Assembly: GCF_029168945.1 (NCBI RefSeq)
Contig: NC_083603.1
Coordinates: 3,100,001 to 3,164,000 of the forward strand
From: Cannabis sativa
Taxonomy: Eukaryota > Streptophyta > Magnoliopsida > Rosales > Cannabaceae
Direction: 5' to 3'
DNA length: 64,000 nt
Shown here: in pieces, positions 33,975 to 46,120 of the stretch
Position numbering within the stretch: the first letter of the stretch is position 1
Layout: every line of letters starts with the position of its first letter
Position numbers and translations under genes: made by a program
The notes under the pieces: model-generated
The model's database searches: none
The model's input: only the letters and a program-made list of their open reading frames with translations
Told to the model about the DNA's origin: nothing

Positions 33975-35347
33975 TTGTTCAAATTCACAACCTGCAATAC
34001 ACATAAAGCAATAGCAAGCCAATCTAAAATAGACAAAACTAAAAACAGAACACAGTGCAAATACTTGGTGATCAAAATAAATAAATACAAGAAAAGTTAA
34101 AATAGATAAGAACATAACCAAATTTACTTGGTTTAGATCCGAGTCAATGTGGCTGGTTCTACTCCAAGGCCAAGGTAATGCCTTGAGTCGAATTCATTAT
34201 CAAGAACGAGGTTACACATAGATTAGAAATGATCGATCTTACTCAAGCTCCCATAACAGATTTCTCTCTCAATGATTCAAGTTCTCTCTATAAATCTCAC
34301 TGTACAATACAATGTCTCAACTCTAAGTTGATCAAGCTTAGAGTTTATTTAAAGGGGTAAGAACGAGAGTAGGTTGAGTTGAAGTTAGTTATAATAGAAT
34401 CAATTGGATTCTATTACCAACTGTTGATCTGGGTCTTGGATTTAAGTTGTGTGACAGTCAGAGTCTCGTGATCCGAAGGAGAAAGACTAGGAGCTGTACA
34501 ATCCCACATTGCATGGGGAAGGTCATGTGTGATGATTCTGAGACTATGTAGGTATGGGACTACATAGTTGAAGAGGGCTTAAATGGATTGATTGGTACTA
34601 TACCTATATAAACAAGATGCATCTTGTGTTTTGGTAGCCCATTACAAAAGAGCTCCACGGTTAAGCGTGCTTGACTTGGAGTAATTTAAGGATGAGTGAC
34701 CTCCTGGGAAGTTTTTTCAAGAAGTGTGCGAGTGGTGAGGACAAAGTACGCTTGAAACACTCGTGTTGGTTTGTAGGGTCAGTCGTCATTCTATGAAGCA
34801 ACCAAAGTAACGTACTCGTGTATAAGAGCCATCATTTTATGGGTGTAAGGACCCAATATTAATAGAGGGTTGAAGCGGGGACGTTACAAATGGTATCAGA
34901 ATCTTAACCCAGTCAGAAGTGTGGTCGACGAGGATGTCGGATCCCCAAAGGGGGGTGATTGTGACATTTAGAGTCCTGTGATCTGAAGGGGAAAAATCGG
35001 GAGCTGTACAATCCCACATCGCTTGGGGAAGGTCATGTGTGATGATTCTAAGACTGTGTAGGTATGGGACTACATAGTTAAGATGGCTTAAATGTATTGC
35101 TTGGTACTACCTATATAAACAAGGTGCATCTTGCCCATCACGAAAGAACTCCACGGTTAAGCGTGCTTGACCTGGGGTAATTTTAAGATGAGTAATCTCT
35201 TGAGAAGTTTTTCTAAAAACTGTGCAAGTGAGGACAAAATACGTTGAAAATACTTGTATTTGTTTGTTTCGCTTGAAGCGGGGATATTACAAGTTGACAG
35301 CTTGAAGTTGCAACAAATTGGTTTGCATACAAGTTCAGTAAAAGTCC
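33975..35347 (-). mobile_element. 5' LTR of the broken Copia element, containing a Cassandra insertion
   Basis: On the minus strand it starts near TGGACTTTTACTGAACTTG. It has a TATA-like TTTAAATAAAC (about 34345), a long leader, and ends before a degenerate Met-tRNA primer-binding site (ttatatcagag, about 33968) that precedes gag by about 130 bp. Without the Cassandra element (34450-35291) the LTR would be about 530 bp. The outer boundary is uncertain by tens of bases. The ORFs at 33888-34121 and 33905-34090 are chance frames in the LTR. Confidence 0.65.
34450..35291 (+). mobile_element. Cassandra TRIM retrotransposon, copy 2
   Basis: LTR1 is 34450-34888 and LTR2 is 34960-35291. LTR2 has lost about 100 bp near its 3' part. 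The internal part is only 71 bp: primer-binding site tggtatcagaat (34891-34902) and purine tract aaaggggggtgat. The target duplication AGTTG is perfect (34445-34449 and 35292-35296). Both LTRs carry the 5S-like cggttaagcgtgcttga. No protein is encoded, as expected. It sits inside the Copia LTR. Confidence 0.92.
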
Positions 35348-35717
35348 AGAGAAATAGGGACCGATTCTATGCTTCTTTTATTCCCTATAATTCTTATATT
35401 AAAAGATTATATAAAAGTAACAAAAACAAATGATCATCATCCTTTTATAATAAAATGATAAATGTTTTATATTCTTAAACCCCTTATAAGTTTTGAATTG
35501 ACTCGAGTTATAGACTATATTTCCTAAATTTATATTCGATTTGTTATAATTGACTTATTATATTGGAGGATAAGAGATTCAAATTTTGGAATACCGATTA
35601 TGTTTATAGCTATAAAATCACATGTTATTAATCTTGCAAGAAGTTATGCCTAGCTCCTTTCTGAATTAGAATGTTAAAAATAATTAAAAGGATAATATTT
35701 TACTCATCAACTCTAAT

Positions 35718-36030
35718 CACTACAAAGAAAAAATTACTTTTAGTAATAATATTTTATTCATGATATAATTTTTTGGTAATTAAATATGACTTTTAATCAC
35801 AACAAATAGTTATTTGTAATTAAAATATAGTATTTGGATACAAATTGTCACTTATAATTTAGTTTTTAAGTATTGTGACTAAAAACGTATTTAGTCATAA
35901 TATATTGTAATTTTTGTGACTAATACCTTTAGTCATGGACTTTTTAATCACAATATAAGAATAATGATTTATAATTAGTCACAATTTTATCATTATACAA
36001 GTAAAAAAAAATTATAATGAATTATGTAGT
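35718..36030. mobile_element. CACTA-type MITE adjoining Cassandra copy 3
   Basis: It starts CACTACAAAGAAAAAATTAC and carries the ttagtcataatatattg and taattagtcacaatttt modules. It ends around 36030 at tatgtagt, immediately before the ATTAG target duplication of the Cassandra element. Confidence 0.6.
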
Positions 36031-36035
36031 ATTAG

Positions 36036-36973
36036 TGTGACAGTCAGTAGTCCCGTGATCCGTAAGGGGAAATACCGAGTAAGCTGTGCAATCCCACACC
36101 GCCTGGGGAAGGTCAAGTGGGATGATTCTGAGACTATGTAGGTATGGGACTACACAGTTGAAGAGGGCTTAAATGGATTGATTAGTACTACCTATATCAA
36201 CAAGGTGCATCTTGTTTTTCGATAGCCCATCTCGAAAGAACTCCACAGTTAAGCGTGCTTGGCCTGGAGCAATTTTAGGATGGGTGACCTCCTGGGAAGT
36301 TTTCCTAGGAAGCGTGCGAGTGAGGACAAAGCACGTTGGAAACACTCGTGTTGGTCTGTAGGGCCAGACATCAGTCCATGAAACAGCCAGAGTGACGTAC
36401 TCGTGTATAAGAGCCATTATTTCCGTGGGTGTAAGGACCTAATGGAGGCTTGAAGCGGGGACGTTACAAATGGTATCAGAGCCTTGACCCAGTCGGAAGT
36501 GTGGTCGACGAGGACGTCGGACCCCGTAAGAGGGAGTGATTGTGACAGTCAGTAGTCCCGTGATCCGTAAGGGGAAATACCGAGTAAGCTGTGCAATTCC
36601 ACACTGCCTGGGGAAGGTCAAGTGGGATGATTTTGAGACTATGTAGGTATGGGACTACACAGTTGAAGAGGGCTTAAATGGATTGATTAGTACTACCTAT
36701 ATCAACAAGGTGCATCTTGTTTTTCGGTAGCCCATCTCGAAAGAACTCCACAGTTAAGCGTGCTTGGCCTGGAGCAATTTTAGGATGGGTGACCTCTTGG
36801 GAAGTTTTCCTAGGAAGCGTGCGAGTGAGGACAAAGCACGTTGGAAACACTCGTGTTGGTCTGTAGGGCCAGACATCAGTCTATGAAACAGCCAGAGTGA
36901 CGTACTCGTGTATAAGAGCCATTATTTCCGTGGGTGTAAGGACCTAATGGAGGCTTGAAGCGGGGACGTTACA
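36036..36973 (+). mobile_element. Cassandra TRIM retrotransposon, copy 3, young and intact
   Basis: LTR1 is 36036-36468 and LTR2 is 36541-36973. Both are exactly 433 bp and differ at about six positions by my reading (near 1.4 %), mostly C/T. The internal part is 72 bp with a perfect initiator-Met primer-binding site tggtatcagagc (36471-36482) and purine tract aagagggagtgat (36528-36540). The target duplication ATTAG is perfect (36031-36035 and 36974-36978). It has no coding capacity and must move with proteins from other elements. The short ORFs at 36169-36417 and 36439-36621 are meaningless. Confidence 0.95.
36226..36310 (+). ncRNA. 5S rRNA-derived segment in Cassandra copy 3 LTR1
   Basis: From cccatctcgaaagaactcc onward it follows the plant 5S gene: box A agttaagcgtgcttgg, then ggatgggtgacctcctgg and gaagt as intermediate element and box C. 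The internal polymerase III promoter is nearly intact, while the 5' third and the 3' end of 5S are replaced. The same segment recurs in LTR2 (about 36731-36815), with one C-to-T change in box C. Confidence 0.8.
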
Positions 36974-37141
36974 ATTAGTTAGTGAAGACTTGAACTATAC
37001 AAGTAGTAATTTTATCATAACATTATACAATTAATTTCAAAGTTATTATATAGTGAAGTTACATTTTTAAAATTAATGAATTAGATAATTTGAAGTTGTT
37101 ATAATTATGCATATATTTTTTTTTAATCAAACATGGTGTAA

Positions 37142-37456
37142 CACTAAAAGAAATTGTCTTTAGAGATAACCTCTTATTTATAACATAAATTATTTATGAT
37201 TAAATATAATTTTTAGTCACAATAAAAAAATATTTATGACTAAAGTTATAGTATATATTTAGATACAAGTTATTTAGTTACAATATTATCACAATAAGTA
37301 TTGTGACTAAAAATATATTTCGTCCCAACAAATAATGATTTTTGTAACTAATATTTTTAGTTATGAACTTTTTAATCACAACATAAAAATTATTATTCAT
37401 AATAAACCACAACTTTTTTATTTTAGTCACTAATTTTGTTGAGATTTTTTGTAGTA
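37142..37456. mobile_element. CACTA-type MITE
   Basis: Starts CACTAAAAGAAATTG and ends GATTTTTTGTAGTA (terminal G changed). Interior of ttagtcacaata and attgtgactaaaaa modules. About 315 bp, the same length as the copy at 16719-17033. Confidence 0.6.
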
Positions 37457-37765
37457 TAATTTTATCCTCACCTCATTGAGGGTCTACTCGTACGTGTATC
37501 ATATCTACACCACTTGAAGATCATCATCAAATATGTCTAAATTAATGTATCATCGAATCAAGAATATTGGGTTGTTGTAATAGTAAAAAATCAGTGAAAA
37601 AAGATTTATCATATATTGATTAATTGGGTGTGGACCCATATTGACCTGAATTATTTTTGTTTCTGTAAACATTGACCTGAATTTGTACAGTTCTTAAAGG
37701 GTTGTTTGTTTGCTTTCTCAACATAGTTGTCAATGGAAAAAACCCTATTTTCACATTTATAAAGT

Positions 37766-37799
<34 letters not shown>

Positions 37800-38190
37800 T
37801 TTTGTTTTTTTTCATCTTCCCAAATATTCCTTTCAATTCCTCAAACTTTGTCAAGCATTTTGTTGCTTTAATGTTATGCTCACATTACCTATTCCCTACA
37901 TCCACCTTCCAATACTTGACTTGTACAAACTATAATAATGGAACTTCAAAACCCTAGGGCAAATTCTTAAAATATATATATAAATATATATATATAAATG
38001 ATACATATATATATATAGCTACAAGCTATATTAATTAATGATGCCCAACATCTTTTAAATAATTTTTGTAATGTGTCATATTATTATTAGTGTAATTTAA
38101 TATATTACAAATTATATATATAGCTACAAAGTATATTAATTAATGATGCCTTTGAATATCTTTTAAATGTGTCATATTATTATTAATATA
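37457..38190. other. Spacer with a TA microsatellite and a local duplication
   Basis: (TA)n at 37770-37797. A unit with tagctacaa, tatattaattaatgatgcc and tcttttaaat occurs twice, at 38015-38095 and 38115-38190, immediately before the LINE tail, a direct duplication of about 80 bp. No gene. Confidence 0.5.
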
Positions 38191-41100
38191 ATTTTTTTAA
38201 AAAAAAATAAAATATAAACTTCATTGAAATCTAGCATTTTTAGTACAAAAGATCTTTTAGATCACTAGAAAAATTATGATCAAGAATGCTACGACCAGAA
38301 AGAAATCGAGAGTGCCTAGTAACATAAGACACTCGATTTGTCGATCGTCTAACAAAACATAACTGAACATTTGATAAAGAGAAAAATAAAGTTATACAAT
38401 CAGTGTGATAATCAAACCAAAGGTAGAAAGCATTTGTTGGTTATTACAGATTGCTTGAATGGTGAGCATGCTATCAGATTCCACCTCTAACATTAATCCA
38501 TTCCCTCTCTATTGTCCAACTGAGGGCTTCCTTGACTCACACATTGCATTAATGACTTCTGCTGGGTAAAGACCACCAAGATACTCAGCCTTGAAATGCA
38601 GCATATGACCAAAACTGTTTCAAGCCACAATCCCAAACCCATAAGACTCGTATTTCTCAAATAAGACAATATCAACATTTATCTTGATTGTACCAGGCAC
38701 GGGTTTAGTTCAAAACTCATTTTTATTAACAATGTTTTGAAGGTGCAATAATGATAAAACTTGTTAATCTCGAGCTTTTCTCTAGTCTCAATAGTAGAGA
38801 CTAGAGATGGTTTTTTGATTCCAAAGCTTGGTATTTCTAGCTTTCCACAGTGCCCAACAAATCATTGCTGAGCAGCTGATAGTTTCCTCAACAAAACAAG
38901 AGAATAACTGCTCCAACTAGTACAAAAAGTAACAACTGGAAATGTTCCTATTTTGCCAAAAGCATTCCAGCAAGACAGAGCAAAAAGACACGTTAGAAGC
39001 ACATGAGAGGTGGTTTCAGCATGTACTTGACAAATGGGGCAGTTAAGAGAAACATTTACATGTTTAGTGGTCAAGTTAAGGCAGGTGGGGAGGCAATCCA
39101 ATGCAGCACGCCAGAGAAATTTTTTACACTTTGGAGGGATTTTTAGCTGCCACAAGTTATGCCAAAGACCTGAATTACTCGCTCCTGACCAAAATGGTGG
39201 TTGCTGTTGCAGCATCTTGTAGGCACTTTTGACCGAGAAACCACTGCTTCTTTCCTCAGCCCAAGATCAACACTCGTCAACAACATTCAAACTTAAAGGG
39301 ATTCCAAGGATTAAATTAGCATCGCGGGCATTGAACATGTCAAAAACCAAATCCCTATCCCAACTTCGACTCTCGGTGCTAAGAAGAGAACAAACATTTT
39401 GATTAAGCAAACTAGGGTGCACCGTAGTCACAAAACGATTGGCTCTATCTGGAAGCCATGGATGGTTCAAAATGCTTGTTGAGGAGCCTAAAGTTATAGT
39501 ACGTCTAGCCCCAGTTTTAACTAGACTTTATGCACTCCAGATGCTACGCCATACATAGCTTGGGCTATGTCCAAGTTCAGCTTCAAGAAAACCTGAGCGT
39601 GGGAAGTAATTTGCTTTATATAACCGGCTGGCAAGAGAGTTAGAATTACATAATAAATGCCATCCTTGTTTGGCAAGTATCGAAAGATTGAGCGCTCATG
39701 TAGATGACAAAAACCCATTTCTCCATCTTGCTTGTGAACAGCCATACGATCTCAAGACATCTAAATAATACCTTTACCTTTGCTCGAGTTTGGCTTCCAC
39801 CAGAAACGAGCCATAGCTTCCTCGATCTCATGACAAGTTCCAATAATAAGAAGAAAGACACTCATGGCATAAGTAGGCAGAGATTGGATGATAGTCTTTA
39901 ATAGAATTTCTTTGCCTGCACGGGACAGAAACTTGTTATCCCAACTGTCGATTCTGTTCCTGACTTTATTCTTAAGGAAACCAAGCACACCATTTTTGTT
40001 TTAGCCAATAATATTAGGTAATCCCAAATAGAGGCTTCCTTCACTTGCTTCCACCATATTAAGAGTTAAAACATATGCTTTGGCGAAGGGAGTTCTCAGT
40101 ATTAGGACTGGAAAAGACATTTGACTTGGCAATAATTATCTTTTGACCTGAAGCACCTTCAGACACCCGAAGCAAATTAACCACACTAGAAGCAGCCCCA
40201 GTAGTGCCTTGACAAAAGAGATAGTTGTCATCGGCGAATAGCATATGAGTAATAGAGGGGGGCCCATGAACAACATAATACCCATGTAAGGCACGGTTAA
40301 CTTCAGTCTTTTGAATAAGAGAAGAGAAGCCCTCTACACAGATGATGAAAAGATAAGTAGACAAATGATCACCCTAGCGGATACCGCGAGTAGGAATGAT
40401 CGGTACTATAACTGTCCACCGTGAATAATTGAATATCAAACCGAAGTAACACATTGCATGACCAGATAAATCCATTTTGTAGCAAAACCAATACGAGACA
40501 TAACAACATGGAAGTAACTCTACTCAATATGATCATAAGCCTTACTCATATCTGGTTTGAGAGCCATAAAGCATTTCTTGCCCTTCGTCTTGCGTTTCAA
40601 ATAGTGCATAATATTGAAGGCCACCATAATATTGTCTGAAATTAGACGACCCAGAATAAAAGCACTTTGGGTGTCAGAGGTAACATGACCAATGAGAGGT
40701 TTCATTCTATATGTAAGGACTTTTGCCACAATCTTATATACAATATTACAAAGGGTGATAGGACGAAGATCTCCCATGCTTGAAAAATTCCTCTTTTTAG
40801 GAATCAGGACTAAATTGGTATCATTAAGGCCTTGGGGAAAATTTCCAGAATCAAAGAACTCTCTAACAAAAGATACTACATCACCACTGACAATATCCCA
40901 ATGCTGTTAAATAAAGTCAGGTCTCATACCATCAGGTCCATGTACCTTCTCAGGATACATTTGAAAGAGCACTTATCTAACTTCATCATCATGAATAGGT
41001 GGTAACAGGAGTTCATTCTGTGTGCTATTAACTGAATGTTGAATACCATTGGTAACAAATTCCTAAAAAGAACATCTGGTTGTAAATATATCAAAAAATA

Positions 41101-41575
41101 ATCAATGATAACGTGAGAAAGCCCTAAATCTCAGTTTTGCCAAACATCATTGGAGTCAATAGGCTGATAAGTTTGGTTATTTTGCTTCCTAGAACTTGCA
41201 TAGGCATGGAAATATTTGCTATTTTTATCACCAACGTGAAGCCAATACGATTTAGCTCTTTGTTTCCAAAATATCTCTTGTTGTGCTAAAATTTCAAAAT
41301 AATTTACTTGCTCTTAGTGAAATTCATGACTGGTATCATTGTCAATATGGTGCTTCAAGCGGGTGAGAGCTTTTTATGCTGATGGAGATTCGTTTCTTGA
41401 AGTTCTCGGTTAGCTCACAACCCCAATCTTGAAGATACTTGCTGCAGGAAGCAATTTTACCTTGAATAGTTAGGTGGTTGTTGGCTAACCAACAATTCTT
41501 GATAATTTGAGCACATATAGGGATGCCCTCCCTTCTTCTTCTCATGAGTAGCTATGTTATTGAAAGCCTTTAATA
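38190..41575 (-). pseudogene. L1-type LINE, 5'-truncated and degenerate
   Basis: A non-LTR retrotransposon read on the minus strand. Order: upstream part near 41.5 kb with no clear endonuclease; reverse transcriptase around 40.8-40.1 kb with GDLRPITLCNIVYKIVAKVL, DTQSAFILGRLISDNIMVAF, KPDMSKAYDHIE and the catalytic MLFADDNYLF; then the thumb region (RIDSWDNKFLSRAGKEILLK); the zinc-type zf-RVT tail (WQLKIPPKCKKFLWRA, CPICQVHAETTSHVLLTC, about 39.2-38.95 kb); and an RNase H remnant at 38.7-38.45 kb (KINVD, EVESDS). Pieces lie in different frames with many stops. The 3' end is A-rich on the minus strand (T-rich at 38190-38210). It cannot be active. Confidence 0.85.
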
Positions 41576-42540
41576 AGGGCAGTAAGATACTACAAATTAC
41601 ATATATACACACATTCTACTTATATAATTTTATAATTATTACGAAAAATTGTTAACCACTCTTGAAAAGGCACTTTATTATAATAGTATAAATAATAATA
41701 TTCTTAAATGTTTATATAAATATATATATATATATATATCTTATTCTTAGAGTTTGTTTTTTCATATGCTCTTTAAATGCATTCATGTGATGTGAATTTA
41801 ATAACCATATATGCATGTCTCCTCCATAATTAAGTTTAAAGTACTATACTCCTAATTTATATATTTATATACAAGTGTTTCTAAATAATCTCCTATATTA
41901 TATATTGTTGGGTATCAATTTAAATCTCACATTTGAAGAATAGGTAAAAGTTACATTGAATATAAAGTGTTCTACCCATTTCATTAGTATGAATTTTTTT
42001 GAGAAATTACTTAAAACAAAATCGTGAGACCTACTCAAAGTGGACATTATCATACTAATGTGCAAGTTAAGATGAGGTGGCGGAATAATAAGGTGAAAGA
42101 GTAGGGCGCAACTATTAGAGCCAAAAGTTCGAGAGCACTGGGATAGTGGGTTGTATTTGCGATGTGCCTTCAATGTGATGATCTCGCAATTAAAGATCTA
42201 TATGATACCTTGTAACAAAAATTTACTTGATATTGTGGCGGTTAGGTGGCGTGTCCCGCTAATAATTATAGCAGTACAAGATGAAGATTGATGTTCAAGG
42301 CCTATATCGAAAGTCTTCTTGACAAAGTTGATGGTCAGGCAATGAGTTCCATTAGTGATAAATTGATAACGACGACAAAGGTGGTTTCGCTAAAGGAGGA
42401 GCCACGAGTATGTAGTCTTTAGTTCGAAGAGAGAATCGTTGAGATATCAACCAAAAAAAGTTGATGTTGATAGTTGAAAAGATAGTTATTTTCAACTATT
42501 GTCCCCGTTCTTTACATTTTATAGTCCTTAAGTTCTAAAA
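41576..42540. repeat. Unclassified repeat, LTR-like
   Basis: From TGTTGGGTATCAATTTAAATC (41907) to about 42519 (tctttaca) the sequence has the feel of an LTR (TG...CA ends, purine-rich inner part), but no target duplication matches. A 91-codon minus ORF at 41898-42173 shows no family features. A TA run lies at 41720-41740. Confidence 0.3.
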
Positions 42541-43600
42541 GTTAATTTTTTTTATAACAGTTTTATTTTGAAGGAATTTTTTTTTATAACAGTTAGGTCC
42601 TAATATATTTAAATCATATCAACACATTAGGTCTAAGTGCTATTTTTATTTTTTTCTTCTTCTTTTTTTAAATGCATAAAAAAAGGCAGATAAATCTTAA
42701 GAGAAGAAACCACCTAATTTATGATACTACCAAACATGACACTTAAAAATATGTTTATACTCAACTAAATCATTAATGTTTATCATGTGTTACAAGAGTA
42801 TTTTGCTACTACCTAGTCATATATACAAATTTAATAAATGTTATAAAAAATTGAAACAAAAAATAAATAAACTAATCAAAACGTGCATCACATGTGCCTA
42901 CTTATGGATATGAATGTACATTTTCTAACCTATATATATACAACTCCATATTAAAAAAAATTACATTATGTACCTACATGAACAATAATAATAACACGAA
43001 AACAATAAAAAAATTATTTGAAAGTAATATTTAAAATAACATATATTAAGTCATGTTTCTTAAATTATTGAGATTGTTTGAATTAAGAATTTTTGTTCAA
43101 TTTCATTTAATTTTATTAATTCTGCGATTATTTATGTACTAAATCATACTTCACAGACTTTGATATCTACCAAATCATGCCCCTCGAACTTTGACATTTA
43201 CCAAATTATGTCTCATGAACTTTCATCTATATTAAACTTTCCTTACTAAAATTTGACAAAAGTCTTTAAATCCAACAATCTCAATAGTTCATGAGAGATT
43301 TTTAATAACCTTAAAAGCTCATAGGACATGATTTAGTACATGTCAAAGTGCGGGAGCAAAAATTCTAATTAGCCTAAAAATAATATACAAATAATAAAAA
43401 ACCAACAACAAAATAATAATACAACATAAAAATAACATGAAAACATCAGAAGACCGTATTTTTTGTAAATAAATTTTAAAACCGTAAAAAAAATTAAAAT
43501 TCTATACAACCGTATTTTTATAATTTTTTAATGTTTGTGTGTATTTATGAAATAATCCCAAATAAATAACCCAATGTTAATATTTTCAAGCGATGGTACA
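42541..43600. other. AT-rich intergenic DNA
   Basis: Contains an imperfect repeat of the gaactttgacatttaccaaatcatg type (43140-43220) and, at 43365-43560, an inverted copy of the repeat at 3200-3515. No gene. Confidence 0.4.
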
Positions 43601-43607
43601 ATTTTTT

Positions 43608-44143
43608 AGGGGTGTTCAATAAAATTTACAAACCGTCCAACCCGAATAAACCGCCCAAACCAAACCGAATAAACTGACAAAAGATACAACCCGAAATAAT
43701 ACAATGAAAATCCAAACCGCCCAATGAATATATTGGGTGGTTTACAAATTATTCTAAACCGCCCAATTAACCCGAATAAACTGAATTAAACTGATTTATA
43801 TATTTTTTAATAAAAGTGTATATCTTATATTATATAAATTACATTTATTAGTTAAACTATTTTGTATTTAAAGTTTAGACATTTTAATTTTTAACTTAAA
43901 ACTTAGATTTTATAGTTAATAAGTTTTAGTGTATTTGGATATTGAAAAAGTTTAAAATCTATAGCATATTATCACTTTCTTTTATTATTTTATTCAATTA
44001 TTTTATGTTTACTCAATTATATGTATCTTATATTAAAGTTCTTAAAATTAATTTAAACTATAGTATTTTTTAGCTTGAAATATATATAAGATATTTTTAT
44101 TTTTTTAAATTTAATTACTTGAATTCTAAAAACTAACAATAAC

Positions 44144-44174
<31 letters not shown>

Positions 44175-44350
44175 GAAGAAGAACGGTTTGGACGGGTTAA
44201 CCCGACCAAACCGACAAAATCATTGGGCGGGTTGAACTTTTTCTAAATTTTCATTGGGTGGGTTACGATTAAATATTTTCAACCCGATATTTATATTGGG
44301 TTAATAAAAATATACTATAACCCAACCAAACCGACCGATGTACACCCCTA
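43608..44350. mobile_element. Non-autonomous hAT element, 743 bp
   Basis: Ends TAGGGGTGTTCA and TGTACACCCCTA are inverted repeats of the hAT type. The flanking 8-bp duplication is CAATTTTT (43600-43607) against CAATTTTC (44351-44358), one mismatch. The interior repeats aaccgcccaa / ttgggcggtt-like words near both ends, has a poly-A run at 44150-44173, and is non-coding. Same design as 11286-11944 but a different sequence family. Confidence 0.85.
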
Positions 44351-44881
44351 CAATTTTCAATAAGAAATGTATTGTGAAGGTCAAATCCATGTGTACACAT
44401 ATTCAGAGGCTGGACTTGGACACATTTGTATTGGGCTCTGGATCAAATTTGGACTGTCCAAAACAGTTTCTCTGGGCTTTTTGGGGCATATAGTTGTTTA
44501 AAACAAATTTTACTTTGAATTTTGATTTTTGCCATTATTTCTGTTATTGTCATAATCTAATGATAATAAAATTCGATTTTTTGTTTTACAACTCATTTTG
44601 ATTTTGATAGCATAATCATACACAAAAAATGTCTTATCATATATTCAATGACTATATCTCATCTCACTTTTGAGACATGAAAGGAAGGTAAAAAAGGACT
44701 ATAAAAATTGAAGAAAAAAAGAAGATAATTATGAGATTTTCAATTTAACTAACAATAATTTAGACACATGTATGCATGACTAATGAGACTGTTGGGTGAG
44801 AATATTGTGTTTACAAAACACTTGGGAGATGGGAGACCTATTTATGATATGAGCATGCTACAAGGCATCAAACACCACTAT

Positions 44882-45396
44882 GTTTAGCAAATAAATTTTA
44901 AAAGAGATTAGTAGTGCCTAACACCTTCCTACATGTTAATATCGCTATTAGTGTAATTACGTATTTTATAAGGCATTCGGTATGAGAATTAGACTTGATG
45001 AGAATGGGAATAATGTAAAACTTATATTAAATTTTAATGAATAAGGAGTTTGTGTTTCTAAGTAGATCTCACTTTTTTAAATTAAAATGGTAGTAATATT
45101 AATCTCCTCTAACACTTAAGTTTTATAGTCTATTCCCTTTAATTTTACTCTCTTCAACTCAAACTCACATAAAAAATACCCCATTAGGTGACATTTAGTT
45201 GGAATGAATGAAAACATAACTAGAATAGGAATAACATTCCAATGCTTTAAAATAAAATCAAACAAAAAAATGGAATAACCTTTCTATTTCATTACCTCTA
45301 ACCAAACGCCACTTTAAAGAGTATTGCTAATCAATCACAAAAAGTAACACATTTAGAAGGTGCTAGGTATCATTAGTACCCAATATCAATACTCTT
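44882..45396. repeat. Family B MITE split by two further MITEs
   Basis: The left half (attagtagtgcctaacacc, atatcgctattagtgtaatta) ends near 44970 and the right half resumes at 45316 (gagtattgctaatcaatc, aaggtgctagg). In between are an element starting ggcattcggtatgagaatt (about 44972-45188) and a family C copy (45189-45313). Confidence 0.5.
45189..45313. mobile_element. Short family C MITE
   Basis: Ends GGTGACATTTAGTTGG and CTAACCAAACGCCACT are inverted repeats, with TTA on both sides as a possible 3-bp duplication. Only about 125 bp, an internally deleted form of 23623-23929. Confidence 0.6.
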
Positions 45397-45404
45397 TTAT
45401 AATG

Positions 45405-45597
45405 AGAAATGTTAAAATACATCACTGGTGCCTAGCACCCTACTACATGTCAATATCGCTATTAGTACAATTAAGTATTGAGTCTCATATAATTTAATAC
45501 AGTAACTTTTAGAGAGTATTGCTTACCAATTGTAAGGCAACACATCTAGAAGGTGCTAGGCACTATTGGTGTTCAATAGCAATGCTCTAGTACCTTT
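45405..45597. repeat. MITE family B, well preserved
   Basis: Left end gagaaatgttaaaatacatc with actggtgcctagcaccct; right end agaaggtgctaggcactattgg and caatagcaatgctct. About 190 bp, arms inverted. Confidence 0.75.
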
Positions 45598-45690
45598 CAA
45601 CATTTCTCTTATGATATATATAAAATATGACATTTTGGAGAGTATTAGACACTACTAATACGTTTTAATATTTTTCTAATGATATATATT

Positions 45691-45721
<31 letters not shown>

Positions 45722-46120
45722 TTATATGGTGGCTCCATGGGTAGTTAGATAGTAGTAGATAAATAATTAAAAACTTCTAATCTTAATTCTTCTCTGCATG
45801 GCTCAATATTCTACAAAATTATTGATATTCTTTGTGATGAACTATTATTGAGTATTATTAGTATTACCAATGATATTATGCTAATCATCATTAATTTTAT
45901 AAATCTAACAAAATAAGCTAATATTTTTATTGAATACAATATTGTTTTTGTAATTTCCCAAAATCAATAATTATTCAATATTGATGAACAAAAATGCAGT
46001 AAATAATCTTCTAACCTAACCTATAGTCTATATTAAACCTATAACTATTTTTTTCTTTCTAAAGTTTAGAAAGAAAAATAAAATAAGATTTTCCAAAATA
46101 ATAAATAAATGAATTTTAAT

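Noticed and set aside
37770..37797. TA repeat as a regulatory or origin signal
   Set aside because: It is a simple microsatellite. Several like it occur in this AT-rich window, with nothing to tie it to a function.
41898..42173. 91-codon minus ORF
   Set aside because: It lies in LTR-like repeat sequence, with no signal, domain or splice context.
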